Assembly (NCBI GenBank): GCA_964562455.1
Contig: CAZLTN010000003.1
Coordinates: 1-64,000, forward strand
DNA: 64,000 bases
Source of the DNA: Ravibacter sp964562455
GTDB taxonomy: Bacteria > Bacteroidota > Bacteroidia > Cytophagales > Spirosomataceae
Direction of reading: 5' to 3'
The notes below the pieces were generated by a model. That model searched no databases, was not told the origin of the DNA, and saw only the letters and a list, made by a program, of their open reading frames with translations. The translations under genes and the position numbers were made by a program. This document shows positions 1 through 9,900 of the stretch, piece by piece (within the stretch, counting starts at the first letter, position 1; every line of letters starts with the position of its first letter).

Positions 1-2
1 TA

Positions 3-401
3 GGTATCCTGTTTTGGGCGATCCGGTATTTTCTTTTGGCAGGAAGCGTGGATTCAGTCTCTTTCCAAACCGTTTTTGTTTTCACAGCCATTCTGCTGCA
101 CGGAGTCTGCTATGATTTCCTGTTTATTGCGGGACAATTATATGTAGACGAGGAGGCGAACGAAACCATACGGGGAGCAGCACAGGGACTTATTGCATTT
201 ATTCTCTGGGGTGTTGGTTCATTTGTCGGCACTCACCTGGCAGGACTTTCCCAGGCTTATCATACTCTGGAACAACCGGTAGGCAGTATAACTCATGACT
301 GGCAGGGGATATGGATCTATCCGGCTATCGGTTCGGTAGCTGTACTGATAGTTTTTGCACTATTCTTCCCCGGTGCATCAAAGAAGAAGCTCCAAAGCTA
401 A
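3..401 (+). CDS. MFS transporter, C-terminal part (nucleoside:H+ symporter-like)
   Basis: The frame is open to the left window edge, so only the last ~132 residues are visible and the start lies outside. The protein carries about three hydrophobic segments and ends in a short basic cytoplasmic tail (GASKKKLQS). The stretch HGVCYDFLFIAGQLYVD followed by ARGAAQG-like residues resembles the last helices of NupG/XapB-type nucleoside:proton symporters of the major facilitator superfamily, which Bacteroidota often annotate simply as MFS transporters. It would sit in the inner membrane and import a nucleoside or similar solute. It converges on the response-regulator gene, with a bidirectional hairpin terminator between them. 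Family MFS is fairly safe; the nucleoside assignment is inference. Confidence 0.7.
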   Translation, partial: GILFWAIRYFLLAGSVDSVSFQTVFVFTAILLHGVCYDFLFIAGQLYVDEEANETIRGAAQGLIAFILWGVGSFVGTHLAGLSQAYHTLEQPVGSITHDWQGIWIYPAIGSVAVLIVFALFFPGASKKKLQS

Positions 402-449
402 AAAGTATAGCGAAAACAGTAATTTCTTTCGAAGTACTTTCGGGGAAAT

Positions 450-488
450 GGTGGTGTCTAAAAAGAAAAATAATTTTTAGACACCGCC
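450..488. terminator. Bidirectional intrinsic terminator
   Basis: An inverted repeat with arms 450-464 and 474-488 (core GGTGTCTAAAAA/TTTTTAGACACC, one G-U pair near the base) encloses a 9-nt loop. The A-rich and T-rich inner arms give a T tract on both strands. It lies between the convergent MFS and receiver genes and can end transcripts from both sides. Confidence 0.75.
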
Positions 489-497
489 ATTACTACA

Positions 498-863
498 TCA
501 ATTCCTCACAAGCTTTGCCACGGTATTTTCAAGATCGGCCAGGTCGAACGGCTTCGCCAGGTAGGCTTCGGCGCCGGCCTTTTCGGCCAGCAGCGCTATG
601 TCCTTATTGGCTGAGCAGTAAATGACCGGGATATGCCTGAATTTGGCATGTTCTTTCAGAATCTGCGTGGCTTTTATCCCGCCGATTATAGGGATCCAAT
701 TGTCCATAATAATCGCAGCAGGCTTTACCTCTGCCACTTTCTCGATGATATCATGCGAGGTTTCGGATACGGCTACCGTATAGCCGGAGGCTTTTAAAAC
801 GATGGAAAATATGCTGAGCAGCGTCTTGTCATCGTCAAACACGAGTATGGTTTCGTTTTTCAT
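498..863 (-). CDS. Stand-alone response-regulator receiver protein (CheY-like)
   Basis: A single receiver domain of 121 residues with no output domain. The acidic pocket is at residues 10-12 (DDD), the phospho-acceptor is Asp54 (IIMDNW) and the conserved Lys is Lys104 (LAKPF). The frame is open upstream to 914, directly abutting the cheR stop, but the receiver fold begins at MKNETILVFDDD, so I place the start at 863. It is the last gene of the minus-strand two-component cluster and probably takes phosphate from one of the two kinases upstream. Such proteins signal by binding partners rather than DNA. The target cannot be read from sequence. Confidence 0.85.
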   Translation of the reverse strand: MKNETILVFDDDKTLLSIFSIVLKASGYTVAVSETSHDIIEKVAEVKPAAIIMDNWIPIIGGIKATQILKEHAKFRHIPVIYCSANKDIALLAEKAGAEAYLAKPFDLADLENTVAKLVRN

Positions 864-914
864 AGTAATTTGCGTTAAGTGTGATTGTACGGGTTGATGC
901 TCTTCGTTGAGCAC

Positions 915-1739
915 CTATTTTAATTTCTTCCAGATCTTCTCATCGCCAATTTGCCGGTAGCGTTGCCCCAGGGAGGAAAACCGGACCGTTTCTTTTGCTC
1001 CCAATGCCAGGTACCCAAGCCTTTGGAGGCTTTCGTTAAGAAGGCGTAAAACGTTGTTTTGCAGGTCTTTATCGAAATAGATAAGCACATTACGGCATAA
1101 AATAAGCTGAAATTCATTGAAGGAAGAATCGGAGACCAGGTTGTGTGTCGAAAATATGATCCTGGCTGACAGAGCCGGGTCGAATTTCGCGGTATCGTGT
1201 TTTTCTGCGTAATACCCGGCAAAATTATCCTTACCACCGGTAAGTGCGTAGTTCGCCGCATACTGCTCCATGTGGTTCAACGGAAATACGCCCCGGGAAG
1301 CTTTTTCCAGAGAAGCGGGATTAATATCCGTAGCATAAACCAGGGACTTATGGTACAAGCCGGCTTCCGTCAGCAATATGGCCAGGGAATAGGCTTCTTC
1401 TCCCGTGGAGCAGCCGGCTATCCAGATGCGGATAAGCGGGTAGGAGGCAAGCCTTGGCAAAACGTCGGTTCTGAGCGCGGCATAGAAAGCCGGATCCCTG
1501 AACATCGCTGTGACATTGACGGTGACCTCTTCAATAAAACGCTGGAGATAAGAGGTGTCGTTTATCACCCTGCGGCGTAGCGCTGCAATGCCGGAAAACC
1601 GGTCTATCAGGCAAATCCGGTTGATCCTGCGTGTAAGGGATGCCCTGCTGTATTGCGAAAAATCGTAGCCGTAACGATGGGCAATTTCAGACAGCAGGGT
1701 GTCTATATCTTCATTTTGTATGATACCGGCTTCGGTCAT
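915..1739 (-). CDS. cheR: CheR-type protein-glutamate O-methyltransferase
   Basis: 274 residues. The N-terminal helical CheR_N region (about 1-70) precedes the SAM-dependent methyltransferase domain. Visible motifs are the SAM-binding GCSTGEEAYS, the TDINPASLEKA segment and the CRNVLIYF strand typical of CheR. The family methylates glutamates of chemoreceptors using S-adenosylmethionine. No chemoreceptor, CheA, CheW or CheB gene is in this window, so its substrate here may be the neighbouring hybrid kinase or another signalling protein, as in Bacteroidota clusters that pair CheR with histidine kinases. Its start overlaps the stop of the upstream receiver gene by 4 bp (ATGA), which points to translational coupling. 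Confidence 0.9.
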   Translation of the reverse strand: MTEAGIIQNEDIDTLLSEIAHRYGYDFSQYSRASLTRRINRICLIDRFSGIAALRRRVINDTSYLQRFIEEVTVNVTAMFRDPAFYAALRTDVLPRLASYPLIRIWIAGCSTGEEAYSLAILLTEAGLYHKSLVYATDINPASLEKASRGVFPLNHMEQYAANYALTGGKDNFAGYYAEKHDTAKFDPALSARIIFSTHNLVSDSSFNEFQLILCRNVLIYFDKDLQNNVLRLLNESLQRLGYLALGAKETVRFSSLGQRYRQIGDEKIWKKLK

Positions 1740-2152
1740 TTCATCAGATCTTTTATGATTTTCAGCAGATTATCTACATCAACGGGTTTTTTAACATAGC
1801 CGGAAGCCCCGGCTTCCAGGCATTTTTCCCTGTCGCCTTTCATGGCCTGGGCGGTGACTGCGATAACAGGGACATCGGGGTACTGCGGCGAAGACCTGAT
1901 CGCGCGCAACGCTTCATAGCCATCCATTTCAGGCATCATCATGTCCATCAGAACCAGCGAAATCCGTTTGTCTTCAGCCAGCGCTTTAAGACCTTCTGCT
2001 GCATTCGGGCATGAGAAAAAGCTGTATCCGTGTGCTTTGAGGGTCATTCCCATAGCAAAGACATTTCTGCTATCGTCGTCGACGATGAGAATGATCCGGC
2101 TGTCTTCCCGATTGATTTCCTTGTTCATAGTGTGTTCTTTTTCAGGGTTCAT
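1736..2152 (-). CDS. Response-regulator receiver protein
   Basis: 138 residues, a single receiver domain. Visible are the acidic pocket (IVDDD, residues 23-27), the acceptor Asp70 in LVLMDMMMPEMDGYEA, and the Lys of VKKPVD. There is no output domain. The first possible start overlaps the stop of the hybrid kinase by 11 bp. A second Met at residue 9 (position 2128) would remove the overlap and leave the domain intact, so the start is uncertain. The receiver strongly resembles the C-terminal receiver of the adjacent kinase (same MDMMMPEMDGY-type core and the MxGDREKCxxAGAS stretch), which suggests the two arose by duplication and may compete in one phosphorelay. Confidence 0.88.
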   Translation of the reverse strand: MNPEKEHTMNKEINREDSRIILIVDDDSRNVFAMGMTLKAHGYSFFSCPNAAEGLKALAEDKRISLVLMDMMMPEMDGYEALRAIRSSPQYPDVPVIAVTAQAMKGDREKCLEAGASGYVKKPVDVDNLLKIIKDLMK

Positions 2153-5100
2153 AAAGCCATACTCGGAGAAGTGATAATAACTGGTCGGTGTCCACAGGTT
2201 TGGAGATGTAGTCGGAAGCTCCTGCCCGGATGCATTTTTCCCTGTCGCCCGTCATCGCTTTGGCTGTGACGGCTATGATCGGCAACCGGGCGTACTCAGG
2301 CATGCTGCGGATCTGCATGATCGTTTTGTAGCCGTCCATTTCCGGCATCATGATGTCCATCAATACCACGGCTATGGAAGGGGCATTGCGAAGCTTTTCC
2401 AGTGCTTCTTTTCCGTCGATCGCCGCGATCACTTTCATCTGGTACGCTTCAAGCGTCCTGGTCACCGAGAATATATTGCGTGGGTCGTCGTCGGCCATCA
2501 GGACTGTTTTACCTTTCAGCACTTCCGGAAGAGATCCCAGCCGCCCTGTCTTTCCTGGTTTTTTCCTTGTCTCGCTTTCCGCGGGAAGATGAAGGAAAAA
2601 ACCTATTTCATCCAGAATGCGCCGGAAAGAATGGACGGTCTTAATAACGATCGAGTCTGCATATTTCCGGATTTTCAGCTCTTCGGCCCCCGACAGGTTC
2701 CTTCCTGTAAAAATGATAATCGAAACATTTTCCAGCCCTTTATTTTTCCTGACGGCTTCCAGCGTTTCATAACCCATTTTATCCGGAACGGCCATATCCA
2801 GGATCACACAGCTTACATCGGCCGAGAGTAAGGCCGTGATGCAGTCTTCCACCGTGTCTTTGATTTCTACCCCGACATCGAAGCTGCCCAGGAAGTAGGA
2901 GAGAGCCTCGGCATGTTTAGGGTTCTCTTCCACGATCAGGACCTTCCCGGGATTTTGGAGAATCGCTTCTTTTATATCCCTGACGGTGTTGTCTTCACCG
3001 GTAATCTCTTCGCGGATCTCCGGTAACTTATCAGCCCGGCCAGCTTCATCCGGAGCATCCGGGGCTTCTATTATTCCGGGCAGGAGCTTTTCCATCGCAT
3101 CCCTACGCCCCGACCGTAGCTGGTCGGCAATAGCCTGTTTTGCCGGGATACTGACGGTAAAATCGCTGCCTTCGCCGGGACTGCTCCGGAGTGATATCTC
3201 ACCACCCAGCAAATGGGTTATTTCGCGGCATATCGAAAGGCCCAGGCCCGTGCCGCCGTATTTTCTCTTCGTCGTCCCATCGGCCTGCCGGAACGCTTCA
3301 AATATGACGTGCCGGTGCTCCTGGCTTATCCCGATACCAGTATCTTTTACTGAAAAAAGTACAAAATCTTTTTTGGCAGGATCTTCTGAAACCCGGAGGG
3401 TTATCCCCCCGTTAGCGGTGAATTTTATCGCGTTGTTCAGAAGGTTCCTGAGAACCTGTTCAAGCCGCAATTGATCGGTTTCGATACTTTCGGGCAGCAG
3501 GGGATCAATCCTGATGTCGAAGCTGAGTCCTTTCTGGGCTGTGACCGGCGCAAACATATCGTCAAGACCTTTACAGAGAGCGGTAATTTCGACTTTCTGG
3601 TAGTCCAGCTCCATTTTACCCGCCTCTATTTTAGAAAGATCCAGGATTTCGTCGATCAGGCTGAGCAGGCTCAATCCCGAGCTCTGGATTACCTGCGCCG
3701 ATTTCACCTGTTCTGAAGACAGGTTTTTCTCCATGTTTTCAGCCAGCAGCCGCGAAAGCAAAAGGATGGAGTTAAGTGGGGTACGGAGCTCGTGCGACAT
3801 ATTGGCGAGGAATTCCGACTTGTACCGTGTGCTCAGGGCCAGTTCGGCGGCCTTCTTCTGTATTTCCACATTCCGCTGGGCAATCAGCGTATTTTTTTCC
3901 CTGAGCAGACGTGAGCGTTCCTCCAGTTCATGGTTGGATTGGAGCAGGTCCTCCTGCTGGGCTCTGAGCTCTTCTTCGGAAGCCTGTAATTTCTGGGCCT
4001 GCGCTTCGAGCTCTGTATTAAGCTTTTCAAGCTCATTATGCTGTACCAGCAGCTCCTCCGACTGGGCCTGGGTTTCTTCAAGGAGTGTCTGCGCGTTTTT
4101 CCTGCTGTTGGCAGCGGCAATTCCCAGGGTGATAATCCTGCAGGCTTCTTCGTAAAATGCTATTTCATGAGGCTCGAAGCTTTTGAGTGAGCCGAGCTCT
4201 ATTACCCCGAAACAGGTGTCTTTTAACACCAGGGGCAGCCACAGGATGTGTGAAATTCTCAACTGGCCGGCTGAGAAGCTGACGATATAGTCGTTATGGC
4301 CGATGTTCTCCCATAGTTTAGTACACTTGTCTTTGAACACCTGTCCAATCGTTCCTTCGCCCGGCACGAACCGCTTCGTCATATGATGCTCGAGCCCGTA
4401 CGAACCGCGCAATACAAGATCGTCGTCTTCGGGCAGGTAAATTGCTCCGTTGGCGTTTTTACCGTAATTCACCAGGTGAGCAAGGGCGTCATGGGCCACC
4501 GCTTCAGGGTTTTTATTCCCAACCAGGGTATCGTTCAACCCCGCCAGGCCCGCCTGCTTCCATTCGTTGTTGTTGATTTTTTCAAAGGATTTTTCCAGGC
4601 TGCGGCTCATTTCGTTCAGCGCGTTGCCGATTTCGCCGAGTGCATCCTTTTCGTGGTCGGTCACGCGGACCGAATAATCGCCGGATGAGATGCTTTTTGC
4701 TATTCCACGGACAATGGCCAGCCTTCGTACCAGGTCCTCATCTTTTCTCCTGATTGCTTCCTGGAGCTTTTCGCGCTTTTTAAGCTCACGGTGGATACGA
4801 AAATAAAATGTGAGCGCAATAGCCAGGGAGAAAATGGCCGCCAGTACGATGAAAGTAGAAGTATAGGCTGTAATCGAGCTTACCTGCTGCCCCTGCTCGT
4901 CGAGCTGCTGGTTTTCCGTTTGTATGAACCTTGTGATAATATTGCGGCAGCTATCCATATAAGCTTTTCCCGCCTCGAGTTGTTGTAAACTAATATTCTC
5001 ACCCCGTCTTCTGATGTTGGTCAGGTCGGTCAGGATGTTCAGCCGCATATGCACGAGCAATGAGATACTGTCGACGCGCGAAGACTGCAGCTCATTTCTT

Positions 5101-5396
5101 TTTACAAGTTCCCTGGTTTCTTTCAATGACTGCGGCAGGGAACGCACGCTATGGTGGTAAGGCTCAAGAAATGTCTCATCATTGGTAAGATAAAAGCCGC
5201 GCTGACCCGTTTCGGCATTTTGCAGATCTATAAGGATCTGGTTTGCCGAGAGAATGATTCGCTGGGTGCGCAGAAAATTCTCACGTGCTTTTATTTGTTT
5301 TCTTATGCTGAAATAAGAAGCGGCGGAACTTGCAATCAGTATAAGCAGGGAAATTCCGAAGCCGATCTGTAGTTTTTTAATCAGTTTTCTGGGCAT
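2142..5396 (-). CDS. Hybrid sensor histidine kinase: CHASE3-HAMP-GAF-HisKA-HATPase-REC-REC
   Basis: 1084 residues. TM helix at ~11-28, a periplasmic CHASE3-type sensor (~30-180, with the signature AETGQRGFYLTND at 61-73), TM2 at ~181-199, HAMP (~200-275), a GAF domain (~285-430), a long coiled coil (~432-520), HisKA with His535 in MSHELRTP, then the ATPase domain with the N, G1 (DTGIGIS) and G2 (GGTGLGLS) boxes. Two receiver domains follow (~815-935 and ~960-1080), the second with the LMDIMMPEMDGY acceptor. It is an inner-membrane kinase that presumably senses an envelope or redox/small-ligand signal and runs an internal phosphorelay. It lies 6 bp downstream of the next kinase gene and heads the receiver-CheR-receiver set. 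The stimulus is unknown. Confidence 0.92.
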   Translation of the reverse strand: MPRKLIKKLQIGFGISLLILIASSAASYFSIRKQIKARENFLRTQRIILSANQILIDLQNAETGQRGFYLTNDETFLEPYHHSVRSLPQSLKETRELVKRNELQSSRVDSISLLVHMRLNILTDLTNIRRRGENISLQQLEAGKAYMDSCRNIITRFIQTENQQLDEQGQQVSSITAYTSTFIVLAAIFSLAIALTFYFRIHRELKKREKLQEAIRRKDEDLVRRLAIVRGIAKSISSGDYSVRVTDHEKDALGEIGNALNEMSRSLEKSFEKINNNEWKQAGLAGLNDTLVGNKNPEAVAHDALAHLVNYGKNANGAIYLPEDDDLVLRGSYGLEHHMTKRFVPGEGTIGQVFKDKCTKLWENIGHNDYIVSFSAGQLRISHILWLPLVLKDTCFGVIELGSLKSFEPHEIAFYEEACRIITLGIAAANSRKNAQTLLEETQAQSEELLVQHNELEKLNTELEAQAQKLQASEEELRAQQEDLLQSNHELEERSRLLREKNTLIAQRNVEIQKKAAELALSTRYKSEFLANMSHELRTPLNSILLLSRLLAENMEKNLSSEQVKSAQVIQSSGLSLLSLIDEILDLSKIEAGKMELDYQKVEITALCKGLDDMFAPVTAQKGLSFDIRIDPLLPESIETDQLRLEQVLRNLLNNAIKFTANGGITLRVSEDPAKKDFVLFSVKDTGIGISQEHRHVIFEAFRQADGTTKRKYGGTGLGLSICREITHLLGGEISLRSSPGEGSDFTVSIPAKQAIADQLRSGRRDAMEKLLPGIIEAPDAPDEAGRADKLPEIREEITGEDNTVRDIKEAILQNPGKVLIVEENPKHAEALSYFLGSFDVGVEIKDTVEDCITALLSADVSCVILDMAVPDKMGYETLEAVRKNKGLENVSIIIFTGRNLSGAEELKIRKYADSIVIKTVHSFRRILDEIGFFLHLPAESETRKKPGKTGRLGSLPEVLKGKTVLMADDDPRNIFSVTRTLEAYQMKVIAAIDGKEALEKLRNAPSIAVVLMDIMMPEMDGYKTIMQIRSMPEYARLPIIAVTAKAMTGDREKCIRAGASDYISKPVDTDQLLSLLRVWLYEP

Positions 5397-5402
5397 GTCC
5401 GG

Positions 5403-6476
5403 CTAGTTTAAAGGTATGGAAAAATGCACCGTCGTGCCTTTGCCCAAAGTGCTGGTGATTCCGTAGGTACCCTGGTGCTGCCTGATGATCTCTGCGCAGA
5501 TATAGAGCCCTATCCCCAATCCCTGGAATTTCACCGAGGACTCTTCTACCCGGTAAAATTTGGAGAATATGTGTTTTTGTTTTTCCTCGGGTATCCCTAT
5601 TCCGAAGTCCTGGACTGCTATGCAGAAATGATTGTCTCCCTGGCTTGTTCTTACAACTACTTTTCCGCTTCCGGGAGAATATTTGATGGCATTGGTCAGA
5701 AAATTGATCAGGACTTGTTCGACACGTATCTCATCGGCAAAAACCTGGTTTTTAAATCGTTCTCCTTCTCTGACGATGCTGACGCCGGCTTCCCGGCTGA
5801 TGTTGGAAATTGTAAGGATCGTATTTTGAACCATCTGCTCGAGATCGAAATGTTTTTTGTTCATTTTCAGCTTCCCGTTTTCTATTTTCGAAATGTCAAG
5901 CAGTTCAGAAATCAGCTTTTCGAGCTTTAAGACCTGCTCATGTGCGCGATGGATATATTCGGTCACATTTTTATCGGCAGACCGGGAAAGCAGCCGTTCG
6001 AGCAACTGGATATAGGCTTTGATGCTTGTCAGCGGCGTTTTGAGCTCATGGCTTGCGATCGTCATAAACTCGTCCTTTTTGCTTTCAAGCAGCTTGAGGG
6101 CGAGATTCTGCTCATATAGCCTGTAAAATGTTTTTACTTTCAGAAGCAGGATATCCGGGTCAACCGGCTTTGTTATGTAGTCTATCCCACCGGAATCGTA
6201 GCCTTTCGTGATGAATTTCTTTTCGGTGTTCATGGCTGAAAGGAAGATGATCGGGATTTCTTTGGTTTTGCTGTAACCCGACAGGGCTTCCGCGACCTCA
6301 AACCCGTCCATACCCGGCATCTGTACATCCAGGATAATGAGCGCATACTCTCTTTTCAATACTTTTTTAAGCGCTTCCTGACCCGAGAGGGCCGTATCGA
6401 CATTGAATTTTTTGGACTCCAGTAAGAATTTCAGAGAATAGATATTTTCGGGCCTATCGTCGACTATCAGAATCAT
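5403..6476 (-). CDS. Receiver-histidine kinase hybrid (REC-HisKA-HATPase)
   Basis: 357 residues, soluble, no membrane helix. An N-terminal receiver (1-120) has the acidic pair at residues 6-7, acceptor Asp50 (LIILDVQMPGMDGFE) and Lys103 (ITKPVD). A HisKA domain follows with His143 in ASHELKTPL, then the ATPase domain with NFLTNAIKYSP, DFGIGIPEE and GLGIGLYI boxes. The order receiver-then-kinase means another kinase can switch this one. It is the first gene of the minus-strand two-component cluster and is only 6 bp from the hybrid kinase gene, so both are probably co-transcribed. I see no clear TAnnTTTG promoter upstream. Confidence 0.92.
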   Translation of the reverse strand: MILIVDDRPENIYSLKFLLESKKFNVDTALSGQEALKKVLKREYALIILDVQMPGMDGFEVAEALSGYSKTKEIPIIFLSAMNTEKKFITKGYDSGGIDYITKPVDPDILLLKVKTFYRLYEQNLALKLLESKKDEFMTIASHELKTPLTSIKAYIQLLERLLSRSADKNVTEYIHRAHEQVLKLEKLISELLDISKIENGKLKMNKKHFDLEQMVQNTILTISNISREAGVSIVREGERFKNQVFADEIRVEQVLINFLTNAIKYSPGSGKVVVRTSQGDNHFCIAVQDFGIGIPEEKQKHIFSKFYRVEESSVKFQGLGIGLYICAEIIRQHQGTYGITSTLGKGTTVHFSIPLN

Positions 6477-6985
6477 AAATTATAAGGGTAGTATACCAGT
6501 AATTTTCTAAGTAAAGTAAATAAGTACAAATCGGGACGAGGATGGAAAAATGCCGGCAAGCTGGATGCAGACGTTGCTCATATTGCAACAGCAGCCTGAA
6601 ACTTGCAAAGAATAAAGCTAAAACCAGGACTTCGAGCCCCGGGGTTTTAAAAGATCGTAATCAATTAATTGAAGTTTGTCCTGTTCAGTATTTAAATTTA
6701 ATGCTGAGGTAAGAATATCAGGCTATCAATAACGTTAAGGGATGTAAAACCGAATGCGGTGATAATAGTTTAAATGATTATAGTCAATTGGGTCAGGTCT
6801 ATTCTTCAGGCGACGTAATACGGCAACAAGGCTGAACGAGGACCATGGAACGGGTCCCCGGCATTTACAAGTCCACAAGTTAATTATTTTGATTTGAAAA
6901 TTCCCAATATCGTACTGGATTTAAATACGATAATCCGCGTTCTCCAAACCGAACAAAATTGACGTATATAGGATAAAGGTATTTG
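6477..6985. other. Intergenic region, no gene seen
   Basis: 509 bases lie between the start of the receiver-kinase gene and the stop of the treY-malQ fusion, both on the minus strand. The stretch is A+T-rich compared with its neighbours. I find no ORF worth calling, no tRNA, and no clear TAnnTTTG element on the minus strand. It must hold the promoter of the two-component cluster and probably the end of the trehalose transcript. Confidence 0.5.
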
Positions 6986-9900
6986 TCAGCGGTCGTACAG
7001 CCGGACATACTGAAGGAGCTGCCCGGCAATCTCCCGGCTGAACGCATCGCTCCGCATCCGCCAGGTCCAGTTGCCGGCTGTCGTGCCGGGCATGTTCATG
7101 CGGCTGTGCTCATCGAGCCCTAGTACGTCCTGTATAGGTATGATAGCTGTTTGCGCCACCGAACCGTAAGCCATCCGGATCATGACATCGCGCAGGTTGT
7201 CTTCGTTTACATCGGCGCCGGAGTAACGGCTTAACCTCTTCCGGCTTCGTTTATCGAGTTCTTTCCTGAACCAGCCCAGGGTCGTATTGTTATCGTGAGT
7301 CCCCGTGTATACAAAGAAATCTTTTTCATGGTGATGCGGCGCATGGGGTGATAAGGCCGGGTCTCCTCCAAAGGCAAACTGGAGAACCTTCATGCCGGGC
7401 AAGCCGCAGATTTTTCGTAAGCCGTGCACGGCGTCATCGATTTCACCGAGGTCTTCGGCCAGGAACGGCAGGGTGCCGAACACTTCTGTGAGCCTGTCGA
7501 ACAGCTCTTTGCCCGGACCGGGCTTCCATACCCCCCGGATCGCCGTTTTTTCAGCCGCCGGGACTTCCCAGTAGGAAGCGAATGCCCTGAAATGGTCCAG
7601 CCTTATTTTATCGAAAAGGTGCCTGTTAAGGGATATCCGCCGTATCCACCACCGGTAACCCTCTTTTTTGTGAGCCGTCCAGTTGAAGACCGGCATTCCC
7701 CAGAGCTGTCCCTGGCTGTTGAAATAGTCGGGCGGAACGCCCGCTACGCCGCGAAGGCTCCGGTCGTCGTTCAGGGAAAAGAGGTGTGGATTGGCCCATA
7801 CATCGGCCGAGTCATAGCTTACATAGATCGGGATGTCGCCTAGTATGCCGATGCCCCGCCGGTGACAATAAGTTTTCAGCTTATCCCACTGCCTGTAAAA
7901 CTGATATTGCTTCCACTGCTCGAGCTCTATGGAAAGCGTATGCTGAGCCGCAAATTTTTTCAACGCGTCCTGTTTTCTCAGCTTATAGGCTGTTTCCCAC
8001 GTATGCCAGGGCTGGTCGCCGTGCTCCTTTCGCAGCACTGTGAACAACGCATAATCAAATAGCCAGTGTTTCTGTTCCCGGCAGAATGCCCTGAAAGGTG
8101 AATGACGATCGCTGCCGTCCCTTGAAAATGCTGTTTCAAGCAATGCATTTTTATGCAAAACAACTGCTTTATAGTCGACCTGACCCGTAACCGGAAGCAT
8201 ATGGCTTTTCAACTCGTCTTCCCCGAGCAGCCCTTCCGAAGCCAGTATTTCAGGGCTGATCAGGAGAGGATTGCCGGCCATAGCGCTGAGGGTGCTGTAG
8301 GGCGAGTAGAGCTGGCCTTCCGATACGGGGCCTGCAGGGAGCATCTGCCACCAATACTGTCCTGCAGCACGGAGCCGGTCTGCAAAGAGAAAGGCCTCTT
8401 GACCCATATCGCCGATCCCGAACCGGGAAGGCAGTGAAGTAAGGTGCGCCAGGACCCCGGCCGTCCTGGCTTTAGGTGGCTCTGTAAATTGCAGGATTGC
8501 CATAGGAAGCTCCCCGAAAATATCATTTAGCCTTACTTCCCTGCCTTCCCCTTCGCGGTTTGTGATGACATTATGCCATTTTATATTTTCCCGGACAGGG
8601 AGGAGCACATGGGTGTCTTTCCAGTCGAAACCGTTTATTAAATCCGGTTGCATACCTTCAACCGCAGCCAGGTACAGCGGAAGCACGGTGACTACCCATT
8701 CGTCCCTGTATTTCCGGGCAAATGCCAGTACATGCCTCCGATACGTGCCTTCTGCTTCAAGCCCGGTGTACCCGCCGTTGAGAAAAAGCGTTTTTGCTTC
8801 TTTACGCAACCGCAAAAGAACCCGGATCAGCCAGAGCTTGATCTTCCCTGTATACCTTTCTGTCCAGAGCACCGGAAGGGCGCTTTCTGGCGGATAACCC
8901 TCAATTTCTTCGAGGTATGCCTTACGTAACGGATAGTCGACAGGACGCCGGTTGTCGGGATCTACAAAACTGAGATCCCACAATTCGGAGCCCTGGTAAA
9001 GGTCGGGGATACCCGGCGACGTAAATTTCAGGATCAACTGTGCCAGGGAATTGATGATGCCGAAATCAGCTATTTCTTTGAGGAATTCGGTGAAAGGGGC
9101 ATAAAACCCGCTGTTTTTATCGAGCAGAAAAGACGCGAACGCTTTTACAATGTTCTCGTATACCGTATCAATATTCGTCCAGTCAGAACGTTGCTTGCCT
9201 TCCCGCAGGTACTTTTCGAGGTAGATATGGAGACGGCTTTCAAAGTCATCGCCGGGTTGTCCCGGCATAGGATAGGAGCCTGTTATAGCCTGGTAAATGA
9301 AATAAATGTCATCCGGATGCGGCAGTTCTCCATGGTATTGCTGCTGCAGCTTTTCCCAGTGTGCTATGTGCTGTATCCAGCGGTCCGGGATAGCCGAAAT
9401 TACCTGGAAACGGGCGCGGGCATCTTCTCCCCGTTTGGTATCGTGGGTAGAGGTGGCATTGAGCGTGAGGGGCCATTTTTCCTGTCGTCTTTTCATGGCC
9501 TTGTGAAACCCGGCTGGCTCCAGGCCGAAATTCGCAGGATGGTCGCCTACATCGTTCCGCCCGATGAGGCGACCGTAAGTATACATTAGGGTATCTTCAA
9601 CGCCCTTTGCCATGAGAGGCCCTGTAAACTGCATGCACCTGAGAAAAAAGCACATTGCCCTCCGGCTGAAGCCCGGATCTTTCCCATACTGCGCCTTCCT
9701 GAAAATTTCTCTCGTCAGGGCGGTCGCCTCAGGATCGGCATAACCATCTTTACGTATGGCTTTCCAGGTCGACCGGATGACTTTATAAGCCTTTTCACGC
9801 ATGGGGAAGCTTTCCTCGTAAAGCCTGTACACCGGAAAATAAACCAGGAACGCAGAAATCGCTTCCCTGATCTTATCTCCGGGTATTTTTGTCTTCACGG

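Noticed and set aside
4791..5372. Small plus-strand frames inside the hybrid kinase gene
   Set aside because: Antisense shadows of the membrane and CHASE3 part of the kinase.
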